Counted from the first letter of the stretch, positions 1 through 7,643 are shown. The stretch: 15,392 nucleotides of DNA from Synergistaceae bacterium (GCA_031270755.1 JAISWV010000104.1:1-15392), one strand, 5' to 3'. Translations and numbers: made by a program. The notes: generated by a model from the sequence alone, not told the origin.

Positions 1-66
1 TTTTGATCGTCCGCAACGAAAAAAATTACTGAGGCCCGCCTTTCCCGCGAAGTGCTTGAAGGAGCT

Positions 67-381
67 TCATCGCCTCCAAGGGGGATAATTTATGTATTCT
101 CTCCGTGGACGAGCGGCGGAGCGGCGTTCAGGTTCGGCCGGGGACGTCGGCGGGATTTCCTCGCGGGCATCGGAAAACCACTGTCGACAGGTTGAGGAAA
201 ATTTATAGAACCTAACACTCCTTGCATATTCTGCTGGTCCTTCACATGTCGGTTTCGATGCCCCCCTTACCTCCTGGGGCGTTCCCCCCTCGCACAGTTT
301 TCTCAAGTCTTTCGCGCTCACGGCTGCGTCCGCCGGAAGATATACGAACAGGGTCAAAATGGCCACGATAAAAATTCTCAT
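67..381 (-). CDS. Small secreted protein, probable N-terminal remnant of an ankyrin-type protein
   Basis: This is a 104-residue ORF. The start is supported by GGAGAA about 10 nt upstream and by a good promoter at 422-451. Residues 1-20 form a signal peptide (short basic start, hydrophobic core, ending near ADAA). The next stretch, KDLRKLCEGGTPQEVRGA, resembles the first helix pair of a bacterial ankyrin repeat, where a phrase such as 'LC..GTPEEV..A' is usually followed by 'GADVNA'. Here the resemblance stops at about residue 42 and the rest is a Cys-, Arg- and Pro-rich sequence with no repeat. I infer either a decayed or frameshifted ankyrin gene or an unrelated small exported protein. Switching frame after residue 42 did not restore ankyrin sequence by eye. 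It is transcribed divergently from the TraX gene. Function unknown. Confidence 0.4.
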   Translation of the reverse strand: MRIFIVAILTLFVYLPADAAVSAKDLRKLCEGGTPQEVRGASKPTCEGPAEYARSVRFYKFSSTCRQWFSDAREEIPPTSPAEPERRSAARPRREYINYPPWRR

Positions 382-421
382 CGAAAAACATTCTCCTTCC
401 GTTTATTGTGGCACCGACACT

Positions 422-451
422 ATTCTATAGCAGTTCTGTTTGATATGGCAA
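422..451 (-). promoter_or_regulatory. Probable sigma70 promoter for the small secreted ORF
   Basis: Read on the minus strand, TTGCCA (-35, 446-451) and TAGAAT (-10, 422-427) are separated by 18 nt. Each differs from consensus at one base. The -10 lies about 40 nt upstream of the ATG at 381. The site overlaps the longest possible reading frame of the divergent TraX gene, which supports the shorter start chosen for that gene. Confidence 0.45.
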
Positions 452-479
452 TTTCGCGCGCAGATTTTGCGGGAGTTTC

Positions 480-510
480 CTGACGAAGACCGTTCTACAC
501 CGTTCTACAA
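480..510 (+). promoter_or_regulatory. Possible promoter of the TraX-family gene, containing a 10-bp tandem repeat
   Basis: CTGACG (480-485) and TACAAT (505-510) are separated by 19 nt. The -10 is one base from consensus and the -35 is weak. The spacer consists largely of two exact tandem copies of CCGTTCTACA (490-499 and 500-509), so the repeat overlaps the -10. It could be an operator or a chance duplication. A transcript from here would have a leader of about 35 nt before the ATG at 551. Confidence 0.35.
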
Positions 511-550
511 TGATCCGCATAGCAGTGCATACCGAAGGAGAACGTTTGAA

Positions 551-1369
551 ATGTCTTATGAACTGAAATCTGCAAGCCCGCAAGGCATAACGGCAATTTT
601 CGAGAAAGGGCTGACAGGCAATACCCTTAAAATTATCGGCATAATCTTGATGGTATTTGATCATCTTCACCAGATGTTTTTGGCGCAGGGTGTGCCGAAT
701 TGGTTTCATTGGCTTGGCAGACCTGTTGCGCCGATATTCCTTTTCATGTGTGCGGAGGGGTTTCACTACACCCGCAGCAGGGGAAAATATATATTGCGGC
801 TTTTCATAGGTTTTATATGTATGAATGGCGCGAACACGGCTCTGACTTTTGCCATGTTTAACGAAAATGTGATGTTGATCAATAATGTGTTTGGAACCAT
901 GATGCTGACAGCGATTTATCTTCTTTTCATCGAGACGCTGCGCGAAGGTATCGAGGAAAAACAGGCAGGGAAGATTACGGCAGGCGTCCTTCTGATGCTG
1001 CTTCCTGCCATCGCTTCGCTGGCGTTTGTGATTGCCCTGAACACGCGGTCGCGGCTGTTGACCATCGTTCTCTCTTTCATCCCTAACCTCATAGCCACCG
1101 AAGGCGGAATTCCCGCGGTGATTTTGGGCGTGCTGTTTTATCTGTGCAGGGGAAAACGCCTTATGCAAACAGTCATTCTTTCCCTGTTCAGCTTACTGTC
1201 TTTTATAACCAATTCCGAATCTCACAGTGTGCAATGGCTGATGATTTTTGCCTTGATTCCACTTCTGCTCTACAATGGCAAACGAGGGAAGGGAAACAAA
1301 TATTTTTTCTACGTGTTTTACCCGGCGCATATTTACCTGTTTTATATCGTTGCGTGGGCCATCACATAA
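551..1369 (+). CDS. TraX-family integral membrane protein
   Basis: The protein has 272 residues. I chose the ATG at 551 because GAAGGAG (534-540) lies 10 nt upstream. The frame is open back to 440, but that part overlaps promoter sequence and has no ribosome binding site. The protein is almost entirely hydrophobic, with about eight predicted membrane segments. Its N-terminal block (TLKIIGIILMVFDHLHQMF, then GRPVAPIFLFMCAEGFHYTRSR) is the recognisable start of the TraX family. F-plasmid TraX acetylates the N-terminus of pilin. Chromosomal homologues are common in anaerobes and their substrate is unknown, so pilin acetylation should not be assumed here. No pilin or conjugation gene is nearby. 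The gene is visibly more AT-rich than its GC-rich neighbours, which suggests transfer. It converges on the hydrogenase operon. Confidence 0.8.
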   Translation: MSYELKSASPQGITAIFEKGLTGNTLKIIGIILMVFDHLHQMFLAQGVPNWFHWLGRPVAPIFLFMCAEGFHYTRSRGKYILRLFIGFICMNGANTALTFAMFNENVMLINNVFGTMMLTAIYLLFIETLREGIEEKQAGKITAGVLLMLLPAIASLAFVIALNTRSRLLTIVLSFIPNLIATEGGIPAVILGVLFYLCRGKRLMQTVILSLFSLLSFITNSESHSVQWLMIFALIPLLLYNGKRGKGNKYFFYVFYPAHIYLFYIVAWAIT

Positions 1370-1483
1370 TCGTAAACATTCAACCTCAGAGGGGCGGAGC
1401 TCGTTCGCCCAAAGGCAGGTCCACTGGCCCCCGAGAACTAAGACCAGTATGCAGGGTTTGAACGGGAACATAACGGCAAAGTC

Positions 1484-1514
1484 ACCGTACCCCCGGCAAA
1501 GCCGAGGGTACGGT
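1484..1514. terminator. Hairpin between converging traX-like gene and mbhN, probable bidirectional terminator
   Basis: ACCGTACCC (1484-1492) pairs perfectly with GGGTACGGT (1506-1514). Inside it, CGGC (1494-1497) pairs with GCCG (1501-1504) around an AAA loop, with one C-A mismatch between the stems. It begins 12 nt past the mbhN stop codon. Neither strand has a long T tract after the stem, so termination is inferred from position and stem strength. The rest of 1370-1526 shows no gene. Confidence 0.55.
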
Positions 1515-1526
1515 TTACCAATTCAA

Positions 1527-1943
1527 TCAGCGCGGAGAGGCGGCAATGGGGCCGCTGTCCGTGACGATATTTTCCTTCCGGACATAGGACGAGATCATGT
1601 AGGTCTCCGACATGGTGAGGCACTTCACGGGGCAGATCTCCGTGCACTGCGCGCAAAAGCAGCAGCGGTCGTTGTGAATGACGATTTTTTTTTCATCGGC
1701 CTGGTAGTCCGTGGCGTTTGCCGGACAGACTTTGATACACAGCCGGCAGCCGATGCACTTGCTCCGGTCGTAGTGGAGACGCCCACGGAAACGCCCGCCC
1801 ACCGGTACGGGAGGGTTCGGCGGCGTCGCGGGGTCGGAAAGGGCCTCGGTCAAGGACGGCGGCATGTGGACGGCGGGAAAGACGTTGGTGACGACGCGGG
1901 AGAAAATTTGCCTCCAGAGCTGCGGAACGATGCGTGTGATCAT
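1527..1943 (-). CDS. mbhN: Membrane-bound hydrogenase subunit MbhN, two [4Fe-4S] ferredoxin-like subunit
   Basis: This 138-residue protein is the last gene of the operon. It carries two complete CxxCxxCxxxCP motifs: Cys63, 66, 69 and 73, and Cys94, 97, 100 and 104. Each pair of motifs in this NuoI/MbhN family binds two [4Fe-4S] clusters, which pass electrons from reduced ferredoxin toward the proximal cluster in MbhJ. Residues 28-50 form a Pro-rich linker between an amphipathic N-terminus and the cluster domain. The start has AGGAGG placed 9-10 nt upstream, and the TAG stop of mbhM overlaps this site, leaving a 12-nt gap. Assignment rests on the motifs, the length and the position after the NuoH-like gene. 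Confidence 0.93.
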   Translation of the reverse strand: MITRIVPQLWRQIFSRVVTNVFPAVHMPPSLTEALSDPATPPNPPVPVGGRFRGRLHYDRSKCIGCRLCIKVCPANATDYQADEKKIVIHNDRCCFCAQCTEICPVKCLTMSETYMISSYVRKENIVTDSGPIAASPR

Positions 1944-1955
1944 TTTTTTCGCCTC

Positions 1956-2957
1956 CTAACGTGCCATGATGTCCAGGGACAACAAGATCATCCCGGTGAG
2001 GGAGAGCCCCGCGACTCTCATGACGTAAAACTGCGAGGCCTGCCAGATCTTGAGACGCCCGAAAGAAGTCCGCATCAGGGTCACGAAGATCATCTGGACG
2101 ATAAAAACCTTGACCCAGAAAAACAGAAAATCGAAGACCGCTACGAAAAATCCTCCGACGCCCAGCAGGCCGGCCAGTGACACGGGCACGAAAAGGCTCG
2201 TCACGAAGGTCGATATCGCGAAGGAGCGCAGCGCGAAGGTGAGCTTCAGCAAAGCCAAGTTGACGCCGCTGTACTCGATGATCAGGCCATCCAGAATTTC
2301 AGTCTTGGCTTCGGGAATGTCCATGGGCCCCTTGCCGATCTCGCCGGGAACGATGAACACCAGCGAGAGAAACAGACACACGAGCCCCACGTCCCCCACC
2401 TCGCCCACCGCTTTCCATACCGACACGGAGGCGAAGGTCTCCAGGCTGAAGGGAGGGCCGGGCATACCCGACCTGTAGGCCACCCAGGCCATGGTGGAGA
2501 TCACCATCGCCAAAGGGAACTCGTAGCTCATCATCAGCGTGACCTCCCGACCCGCCCCGATGTTGGCTATGGGGTTGCCGCCGGCAAACCCTCCCACGGC
2601 CATGACGACCCCTCCCATCGCCAGGAGGTAGACGATGAGGATCATGTCCCCCTCGGTGCCCAGAACGGCCCGGGAGCCCACGGGAATATAGAGGAAGATC
2701 ATCAAAGTGACGACGAGCGCCAGCCACGGCGCCAGAGTGAAAAAGAAGCGCGACGCCCGGCGGGGGACGATGTTTTCCTTTCCCATCAATTTCACGATAT
2801 CGTAAACCGGCTGTAACAGCGGCGGCCCCACGCGGCGCTGCATTCTCGCGTGAACGATGCGGTCCGCCCCGTCAAAAAGAAGAGCCAGCACCACCACCAG
2901 AGCCAACAGCGCCACCCCGACGAAAATCTTCAGGCACAATATGAAAATCGAGGTCAT
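1956..2957 (-). CDS. mbhM: Membrane-bound hydrogenase subunit MbhM, NuoH-like membrane anchor
   Basis: The protein has 333 residues and about eight membrane helices. Family signatures are ARMQRRVGPP at about 37-46, GREVTLMMSYEFPLAM at about 136-151, and PEAKTEILDGLIIEYSG at about 216-232, which corresponds to the conserved acidic loop of NuoH. In complex I and Mbh this subunit anchors the hydrogenase arm (J/K/L/N) in the membrane and couples catalysis to the ion path. The ATG overlaps the mbhL stop as ATGA (2954-2957), with GAGAGGTG upstream, so translation is probably coupled. Length and motifs are normal for the family and no damage is seen. Confidence 0.95.
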   Translation of the reverse strand: MTSIFILCLKIFVGVALLALVVVLALLFDGADRIVHARMQRRVGPPLLQPVYDIVKLMGKENIVPRRASRFFFTLAPWLALVVTLMIFLYIPVGSRAVLGTEGDMILIVYLLAMGGVVMAVGGFAGGNPIANIGAGREVTLMMSYEFPLAMVISTMAWVAYRSGMPGPPFSLETFASVSVWKAVGEVGDVGLVCLFLSLVFIVPGEIGKGPMDIPEAKTEILDGLIIEYSGVNLALLKLTFALRSFAISTFVTSLFVPVSLAGLLGVGGFFVAVFDFLFFWVKVFIVQMIFVTLMRTSFGRLKIWQASQFYVMRVAGLSLTGMILLSLDIMAR

Positions 2958-4195
2958 CTTTCCACACCTCTCTCAAATCCCCTGGCTTTCAGGTCAAAAG
3001 TTTTCTGGCGGCAGCGCTTCAACAGCTCCGCTTTCGTAACGACACCGGCGCTGCTGCCCGTGACCATCATGCGCTCCATGCAGGAAATGCAGGGATCGAT
3101 GCTGTTGATGATCAAAGGCGCGTCGGCCAGCTCGTTGCCGCGGAACATGACGGGCCAGGAAACCGCATTGGCGTAGGTCGGGGCGCGCACTTTCCACCAG
3201 AAGACGTTGTCGTCCCCGCCCTTCAGGTGAACGGCATGAGTGTCGTCCCCGCGGGGGGCCTCGATGATGCCCCAGCCCGTCCCCTCCGCCTTCTTCAAAG
3301 ACACCAGCACCTTGTTCAGGTTGGGCTCCGCCACGAAGGGCCCCTCGGGCAGTCCGTCCAGGGCTTTTTCCAAAATATCCAGCGATTGGTATACCTCCAG
3401 AACCCGGACGGCGAAGCGGTCCAATACGTCGCCCCGGGCCGCGTCGAAGTAATCCTGGGGAACGACGGGCTCCACGGGAATGTCCGCGTAGGCCTCGTAG
3501 GGAGAGCTCTTGCGGAGATCCACCCTCAGTCCGCTGGCCCGGGCCGTGGGGCCGGTGGCGCTGTAACACACGGCGTCCTCCCGGGTGAGCACGCCCACGT
3601 TTCTCATGCGCGCCTGAGCCACGGGGTCCTCCATCACGATCTCCCGGAATGGGGTGAACTCCCGGCGGTAGTAGCGGATCATCTCGCGGATCGCCTTGTC
3701 CAGCTGGGGCGTCACGTCCCACCGGACACCGCCGAAGGTGGCGACGCCGTAGTTGACGCGGTTGCCGGAGAGCAGCTCCAACACGTCCATGACGCGCTCC
3801 CGCAGCTGCATCCCCAGGTGAAACGCGGAGTCGAACCCGATGGTGTAACACGCCACCCCCGCCCACAGAAGATGGGAGTGAACCCGCTCCAGCTCCAGGA
3901 CGAGGGTTCGGATGTACTGCGCCCGGACGGGAACGCTCAGGTTCGCCAGGTCCTCGACGGCTCGTATGAAGCACATCACGTGACTGAACGAGCAAATGCC
4001 GCAAATGCGCTCCGACAGGTAGATCACCTGAATGGGGTTGCGCTCCCGGGCCATGAACTCGATTCCGCGGTGGATGGCCCCGGGGCGCACCCTGGCGCTG
4101 ACGATTCGCTCGCCGTCCAGCTCCAGCCACGCCGTCACCGGTTCCTTCAAACCCACGTGGACCGGGCCCACAGGGATCGTATATGTGGTCGACAT
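2954..4195 (-). CDS. mbhL: Membrane-bound [NiFe] hydrogenase large (catalytic) subunit MbhL
   Basis: The protein has 413 residues. The ATG at 4195 is chosen because AGGAGG lies 8 nt upstream. An in-frame GTG at 4204 would sit on the ribosome binding site itself. The catalytic Ni-Fe ligands are both present: RICGICSFSH (Cys65 and Cys68, with His72) and DPCISC (about Cys369 and Cys372). The enzyme should reduce protons to H2 with electrons from ferredoxin on the cytoplasmic face. The sequence is NuoD-like throughout, as in group 4 hydrogenases. About 41 residues follow the last ligand, and it is unclear from sequence whether a protease removes a C-terminal peptide. The presence of all four cysteines argues against Mbx/Mbs-type homologues, in which a ligand is lost. 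A 20-nt gap separates it from mbhK. Confidence 0.96.
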   Translation of the reverse strand: MSTTYTIPVGPVHVGLKEPVTAWLELDGERIVSARVRPGAIHRGIEFMARERNPIQVIYLSERICGICSFSHVMCFIRAVEDLANLSVPVRAQYIRTLVLELERVHSHLLWAGVACYTIGFDSAFHLGMQLRERVMDVLELLSGNRVNYGVATFGGVRWDVTPQLDKAIREMIRYYRREFTPFREIVMEDPVAQARMRNVGVLTREDAVCYSATGPTARASGLRVDLRKSSPYEAYADIPVEPVVPQDYFDAARGDVLDRFAVRVLEVYQSLDILEKALDGLPEGPFVAEPNLNKVLVSLKKAEGTGWGIIEAPRGDDTHAVHLKGGDDNVFWWKVRAPTYANAVSWPVMFRGNELADAPLIINSIDPCISCMERMMVTGSSAGVVTKAELLKRCRQKTFDLKARGFERGVER

Positions 4196-4215
4196 TTCAC
4201 ACACCTCCTGCCCGA

Positions 4216-4815
4216 CTAACTCAGCTCTCGAACGAGTTCGGGAGCCGGTCCGGCCGCATCGCGCCGCCAGGGCTTGATTTCTTCGTTCCAGTCCTCGGGA
4301 AGGAAGACCAGAGCTTTATTGGGAAGTCCGGCGAAGTCCACGCCGAACATCTCTCTCGTCTCGCGCTCGCTGTACTCCGAGCCCGGCAGAAGATCGAAAA
4401 TCGAGGGCAAAGAGAGATCGCTTTTCGGGACCCGAACGGTGCACACGACCCCGATACGCCCCCCCCGCTCCCGCTGGAAAAGCGAGAAGTGATAGTTGAG
4501 CGCCACGTCGTCTCCCCCGTCGTTCCCCGAGATCACGTGAAAGTTCACGAAATCGTAGGCAAACAACTCCTCCACAAAAGGCCGGAAGGTCTCCGGGGTG
4601 ACTTCGACCCACAGATCCCGGGACTGCACTTCATCCGCTCTGCCCCCTTTGTGTTCGCGGACCTCCAAGCTCACGATCCCGTCCCCGAACCGCGTCCTCA
4701 ACGCATCGGACAACACGCCGCAGTCCACCGTCGTCTTGGCGAAACGCGACACGGACAGCCGATCGGCAAGGGACATGCCGCGCCTCTCTCTCGGTTTCTC
4801 CGTCTTCTCCGTCAT
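4216..4815 (-). CDS. mbhK: Membrane-bound hydrogenase subunit MbhK, NuoC-like
   Basis: The protein has 199 residues. The frame extends far upstream, but that part is a shadow of mbhJ. The ATG at 4815 overlaps the mbhJ stop (ATGA) and has AGGAGG 7 nt upstream. The region ERETREMFGVDFAGLPNKAL (about residues 150-170) is the hallmark of the complex I 30-kDa (NuoC) family. It has no cofactor ligands. In Mbh it packs against MbhL and stabilises the soluble arm. The N-terminal 20 residues are highly charged (MTEKTEKPRERR) and probably flexible. Identification is secure from the signature and from its place between MbhJ and MbhL. Confidence 0.93.
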   Translation of the reverse strand: MTEKTEKPRERRGMSLADRLSVSRFAKTTVDCGVLSDALRTRFGDGIVSLEVREHKGGRADEVQSRDLWVEVTPETFRPFVEELFAYDFVNFHVISGNDGGDDVALNYHFSLFQRERGGRIGVVCTVRVPKSDLSLPSIFDLLPGSEYSERETREMFGVDFAGLPNKALVFLPEDWNEEIKPWRRDAAGPAPELVRELS

Positions 4816-5333
4816 AGCGTCGCCTCCTTCAGTGCCGATGGGGCTTCTTTCAGGGTCAAGAGCTCCTTCGCCGGGCTCTTCCCGCTTTTTTCTCCGCTCA
4901 GCGACTCCAGCTTCAAAACGGTCTTCGCCACACCCTCGATGATGGCCTCGGGGCGCGGAGGGCACCCGTGCACGTAGACGTCCACCGGGATGACGTTGTC
5001 CACGGGGCCGTCCAGGTTGTAGGACTTGTAAAAAACGTCCCCGGAGCAGCCGCAGTTCCCCACCACCATCACCACTTTGGGGTCGGGCATTTGATTGTAG
5101 ACGCGCAAGAGCTTTTCGTGCATGAATCTCGTCACCGGCCCGGTGACGACCAGAACGTCCGCGTGGCGCGGGGTTCCCACAAGCTTCATGCCGAAGCGCT
5201 CGATGTCGTAGCGCGGTCCCAGAGTGGCCACCACCTCGATGTCGCACCCGTTGCAGGAGCCCGTGTTGCAGGTCATCACCCACAAAGATTTGGGCAGTGC
5301 TTTAAACATGTCAAAAACGTCGAAAAATTTCAT
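4812..5333 (-). CDS. mbhJ: Membrane-bound [NiFe] hydrogenase small subunit MbhJ
   Basis: This 173-residue NuoB-like subunit carries the [4Fe-4S] cluster nearest the Ni-Fe site. Likely ligands are Cys27 and Cys30 (SCNGCDIEV), Cys94 (GNCGCSG) and Cys124 (VHGCPPRP). Cys22 and Cys96 are extra cysteines nearby. It transfers electrons from MbhN to the active site in MbhL. There is no Tat signal, as expected for group 4 enzymes that face the cytoplasm. Residues from about 143 to the end form a Lys/Ser/Glu-rich tail of about 30 residues. The start has AGGAGG upstream, and its initiation region is identical over 19 nt to that of mbhF. It follows mbhI after a 33-nt gap, the longest gap in the operon. 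Confidence 0.95.
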   Translation of the reverse strand: MKFFDVFDMFKALPKSLWVMTCNTGSCNGCDIEVVATLGPRYDIERFGMKLVGTPRHADVLVVTGPVTRFMHEKLLRVYNQMPDPKVVMVVGNCGCSGDVFYKSYNLDGPVDNVIPVDVYVHGCPPRPEAIIEGVAKTVLKLESLSGEKSGKSPAKELLTLKEAPSALKEATL

Positions 5334-5366
5334 TCTCGTTTGCCTCCTGCCTTCTTGACTTCTTGC

Positions 5367-5705
5367 CTAGAAAAGGACCAGAAGCCCGATCAAGGCCACG
5401 GTCACCACGAAATATCCGGCGTAGTCGGAGGCGTTTCCGCTGTGAAACCGGTTCAACAGCGCGTACAGCGGCTCCATGGCGACGCGAAACCCCCAGTAGG
5501 ACGACGAGGCGGGCACGGAGATTTTGGCGCCGTCGTCGGGGACTTCGTTGCCGGACCAATAAATCTCGTCCTGGTCCGTGCTGCGTTTGTAGTCCATCCT
5601 GCCCAAGGAACGAATCCACAGCACGAAGCCGGAAACGATGAAGAAAAAGCAGAGCCACACGAAAACGTTCCAGTGGCCGAACCCTGTGTCCAATTGATTC
5701 CACAT
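5367..5705 (-). CDS. mbhI: Membrane-bound hydrogenase subunit MbhI
   Basis: The protein has 112 residues, with one membrane helix near each end (about 13-31 and 94-112) and a soluble middle containing a Trp/Tyr-rich stretch (YWGFRVAMEPLYALLNRF, about 70-87). This matches MbhI in size, layout and position between MbhH and MbhJ. In the Pyrococcus structure MbhI bridges the antiporter-like and hydrogenase modules, and I infer the same role here. The ATG follows the mbhH stop by 1 nt, with GGGAGG upstream inside the end of mbhH. Sequence conservation in this family is low, so the call leans on context. Confidence 0.85.
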   Translation of the reverse strand: MWNQLDTGFGHWNVFVWLCFFFIVSGFVLWIRSLGRMDYKRSTDQDEIYWSGNEVPDDGAKISVPASSSYWGFRVAMEPLYALLNRFHSGNASDYAGYFVVTVALIGLLVLF

Positions 5706-5706
5706 T

Positions 5707-7269
5707 TTATATCCCTCCCATGACGGCGCGGATATAGCCCTGATGGTCCAGCAAAGCCCTGGCCGCGTTCTCGAACAAGTTCCCCATGAACCAACCGGGG
5801 AAAAGAGTGAGCAGCAGGGTCATCACGGTGAGAATCGCCATTCCCGCCAGCATACCGTAGGGCACCTCCCGAACGGCCACGAACTTCTCCTTCGCCGGCC
5901 CCAAAAAGGCCGCCTGAAAGACCTTCACGAAGGAAGCCAAGGTCAGGACGGAGGTGATCATCGCCAGGGCGGGCAGCAGGGGGTGTACCACGAAGCTGGA
6001 CTCGTAGATCATCCACTTGGAGACGAAGCCGTTGAACGGAGGAAGGCCGGAGATGGCCGCCGCCGCGATCACGAACATCCCCGCGGTCCAGGGCATGTTG
6101 CGCGCAAGTCCGCCCATCTTGTCCAGGTCCCGCGTCCCCGTGGCGTAGTAGAGGGCTCCGGCGCACAAAAAGAGCAACCCCTTGTAGAAGGAGTAGTTCA
6201 TGACATGAAAAAGCCCGCCCTTCATGGCGGTGAGCCCGTAGGCCGCGATGTCGTTCCGATTGCCCAGAGCCAGCAGTCCCACCCCCAGCGCCAGGAGCAT
6301 GTAGCCCACCTGTGAGATGGAATGGTAGCCCATCAGGCGCTTGATTTCATGCTGCACCACGGCCATCAGGACCCCAAAAAACATCGACATGCAGCCCAGG
6401 ACGATCAAGATCCAGCCCACCGTCCCCCCTTGGGTCAAAGCGGGGAAGATCGAGTAACAGACGCGGATCAGTCCGTAAAAAGAGGCCTGGCTCACCGTCA
6501 CCAGAAGGCAGGTCACGCCGCTGGGGGTCTCCGCGTAGGCGTCGGGCATCCAGGTGTGCATGGGGAAGGCGCCGCACTTGAAAGCCAAAACGGAGACGAT
6601 CAGCGCCAAGGAGATGCGTTCCAAGGTGCCGGCGCGTAGCATGGACGCCAGAGCTCCCATGTTCAGGGCGTTGTACTTGCCGTAAAGGGACCCGATGGCG
6701 AGCAGGAGCAGCATGGCCGCAACCTGGGAGATCAGCATGTACTTGAAACTGGCCTCCAGCGACTCGGGTTTGTCGCGCCAAAAGGCGATCAGGCCGAAGG
6801 ACGCGATGGAGGAGATCTCCACGAACACGAAGAAGTTGAAGAGGTCCCCCGTGGCGGACATGCCCAGGGCACCGGCCGTCATGAGAAAGTAGAGGGACAT
6901 GAAGCGCTTCCAGCCGGAGAAGCGGTCCATGTAGTTGATCGAGAAAAGCGCCCCCGCGAAGGCGGCGATGGAAATACAGAGGATCAAAAGAGACCCGAAC
7001 CCGTCGATCTCGAAAAGAATGCGGATGGGGTAGCTCATCCCCGAGGGCAGAGTCAGGGAAAAACTTTCCCCTCCCATGACGTAAACCAGCACCCGCCCGT
7101 CGAAAGTGGCCGTGCAAAGGGATATCCCCACCACCAGGGTCAGCGCCATGAAAAGCACAAAAAAAACATTGCGCACCAATTTGCCCCAGGACGCGACGAA
7201 AGGAGTCAAAAACGCCCCCAGAAGGGGAATCATGACGAGAAAAGCCGGAAGGTGATCGTGCCAGTTCAT
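5707..7269 (-). CDS. mbhH: Membrane-bound hydrogenase subunit MbhH, MnhD/NuoN-like ion pump
   Basis: The protein has 520 residues and about 14 membrane helices. Family features are visible in order. A Glu-containing segment (FNFFVFVEISSI, about 145-156) comes first, then the Lys-containing segment (FKCGAFPMHTWMPDAYAETP, about 230-250). These are followed by MGYHSISQVGYMLLALG, the His-containing GLFHVMNYSFYKGLLFL, and SGLPPFNGFVSKW. These are the charged residues of the proton path in NuoL/M/N and MrpD. In Mbh the subunit couples H2 evolution to ion movement. Only one such large subunit is present in the operon, as in Mbh. Mbx/Mbs operons carry two. The start overlaps the mbhG stop (ATGA), with AGGAGG upstream. 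Confidence 0.96.
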   Translation of the reverse strand: MNWHDHLPAFLVMIPLLGAFLTPFVASWGKLVRNVFFVLFMALTLVVGISLCTATFDGRVLVYVMGGESFSLTLPSGMSYPIRILFEIDGFGSLLILCISIAAFAGALFSINYMDRFSGWKRFMSLYFLMTAGALGMSATGDLFNFFVFVEISSIASFGLIAFWRDKPESLEASFKYMLISQVAAMLLLLAIGSLYGKYNALNMGALASMLRAGTLERISLALIVSVLAFKCGAFPMHTWMPDAYAETPSGVTCLLVTVSQASFYGLIRVCYSIFPALTQGGTVGWILIVLGCMSMFFGVLMAVVQHEIKRLMGYHSISQVGYMLLALGVGLLALGNRNDIAAYGLTAMKGGLFHVMNYSFYKGLLFLCAGALYYATGTRDLDKMGGLARNMPWTAGMFVIAAAAISGLPPFNGFVSKWMIYESSFVVHPLLPALAMITSVLTLASFVKVFQAAFLGPAKEKFVAVREVPYGMLAGMAILTVMTLLLTLFPGWFMGNLFENAARALLDHQGYIRAVMGGI

Positions 7270-7643
7270 CCTCGTAACCTCCTGATCTCGTCGACGTTCA
7301 TGGTTCCGTAGTGCTTATGGATCAGAATCACCAGAGAGAGCATCAGGGCCGTCGTCGCCAGCGCGATGACGATGGCCGTCAGCGTCAGGCACTGGGGCGT
7401 GGGCAGAACCATGGCCTTCTCCGCCCCGCCCAGATAGTAGATGGGGATGCCTCCCTGGCGGTAGCCCAGAAGCACCAGGAAAAAGTTCACCGAGGACCCC
7501 AGAACCGCTATCCCGATGCAGATCTTGATCAAATTTTTCTGCGTCAAAATCGAATAGAGCGCCATGATGACCAAAAGAGCGACGACCACGTAGGCGGCGT
7601 TGCCCGCGAAGTCCGAGGTAGTTTTAACGATCGAATCGGTCAT
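7266..7643 (-). CDS. mbhG: Membrane-bound hydrogenase subunit MbhG, MnhC/NuoK-like
   Basis: The protein has 125 residues and three predicted membrane helices. The segment VLPTPQCLTLTAIVIALATTAL (about 79-100) is the conserved third helix of MrpC/MnhC and NuoK, whose second-helix Glu is replaced by a non-acidic sequence in this branch. The subunit belongs to the Na+/H+ antiporter-like half of the complex. The ATG lies 20 nt inside the end of mbhF, in a different frame, with GGGAGGGG upstream. This is the largest overlap in the operon and implies tight translational coupling. Confidence 0.93.
   Translation of the reverse strand: MTDSIVKTTSDFAGNAAYVVVALLVIMALYSILTQKNLIKICIGIAVLGSSVNFFLVLLGYRQGGIPIYYLGGAEKAMVLPTPQCLTLTAIVIALATTALMLSLVILIHKHYGTMNVDEIRRLRG

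Noticed and set aside
1..88. Plus-strand frame of 28 residues open from the window edge
   Set aside because: It is too short and carries no recognisable sequence, so a gene end cannot be supported.
93..108. TGTATTCTCTCCG shared with 10022-10034
   Set aside because: A 13-base exact match is expected by chance a few times in a window of this size, and no function links the sites.
181..190. Palindrome CTGTCGACAG
   Set aside because: A single 10-bp palindrome inside an ORF, without flanking symmetry or a second copy. Probably chance.
425..1168. Minus-strand ORF of 247 residues antisense to the TraX gene
   Set aside because: Its composition is rich in His, Arg, Lys and Gln with no recognisable fold. 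It mirrors a hydrophobic plus-strand protein, as expected of a shadow frame.
3227..4219. Plus-strand ORF of 330 residues antisense to mbhL
   Set aside because: Shadow of mbhL with no motifs. Antisense open frames recur across the GC-rich operon.
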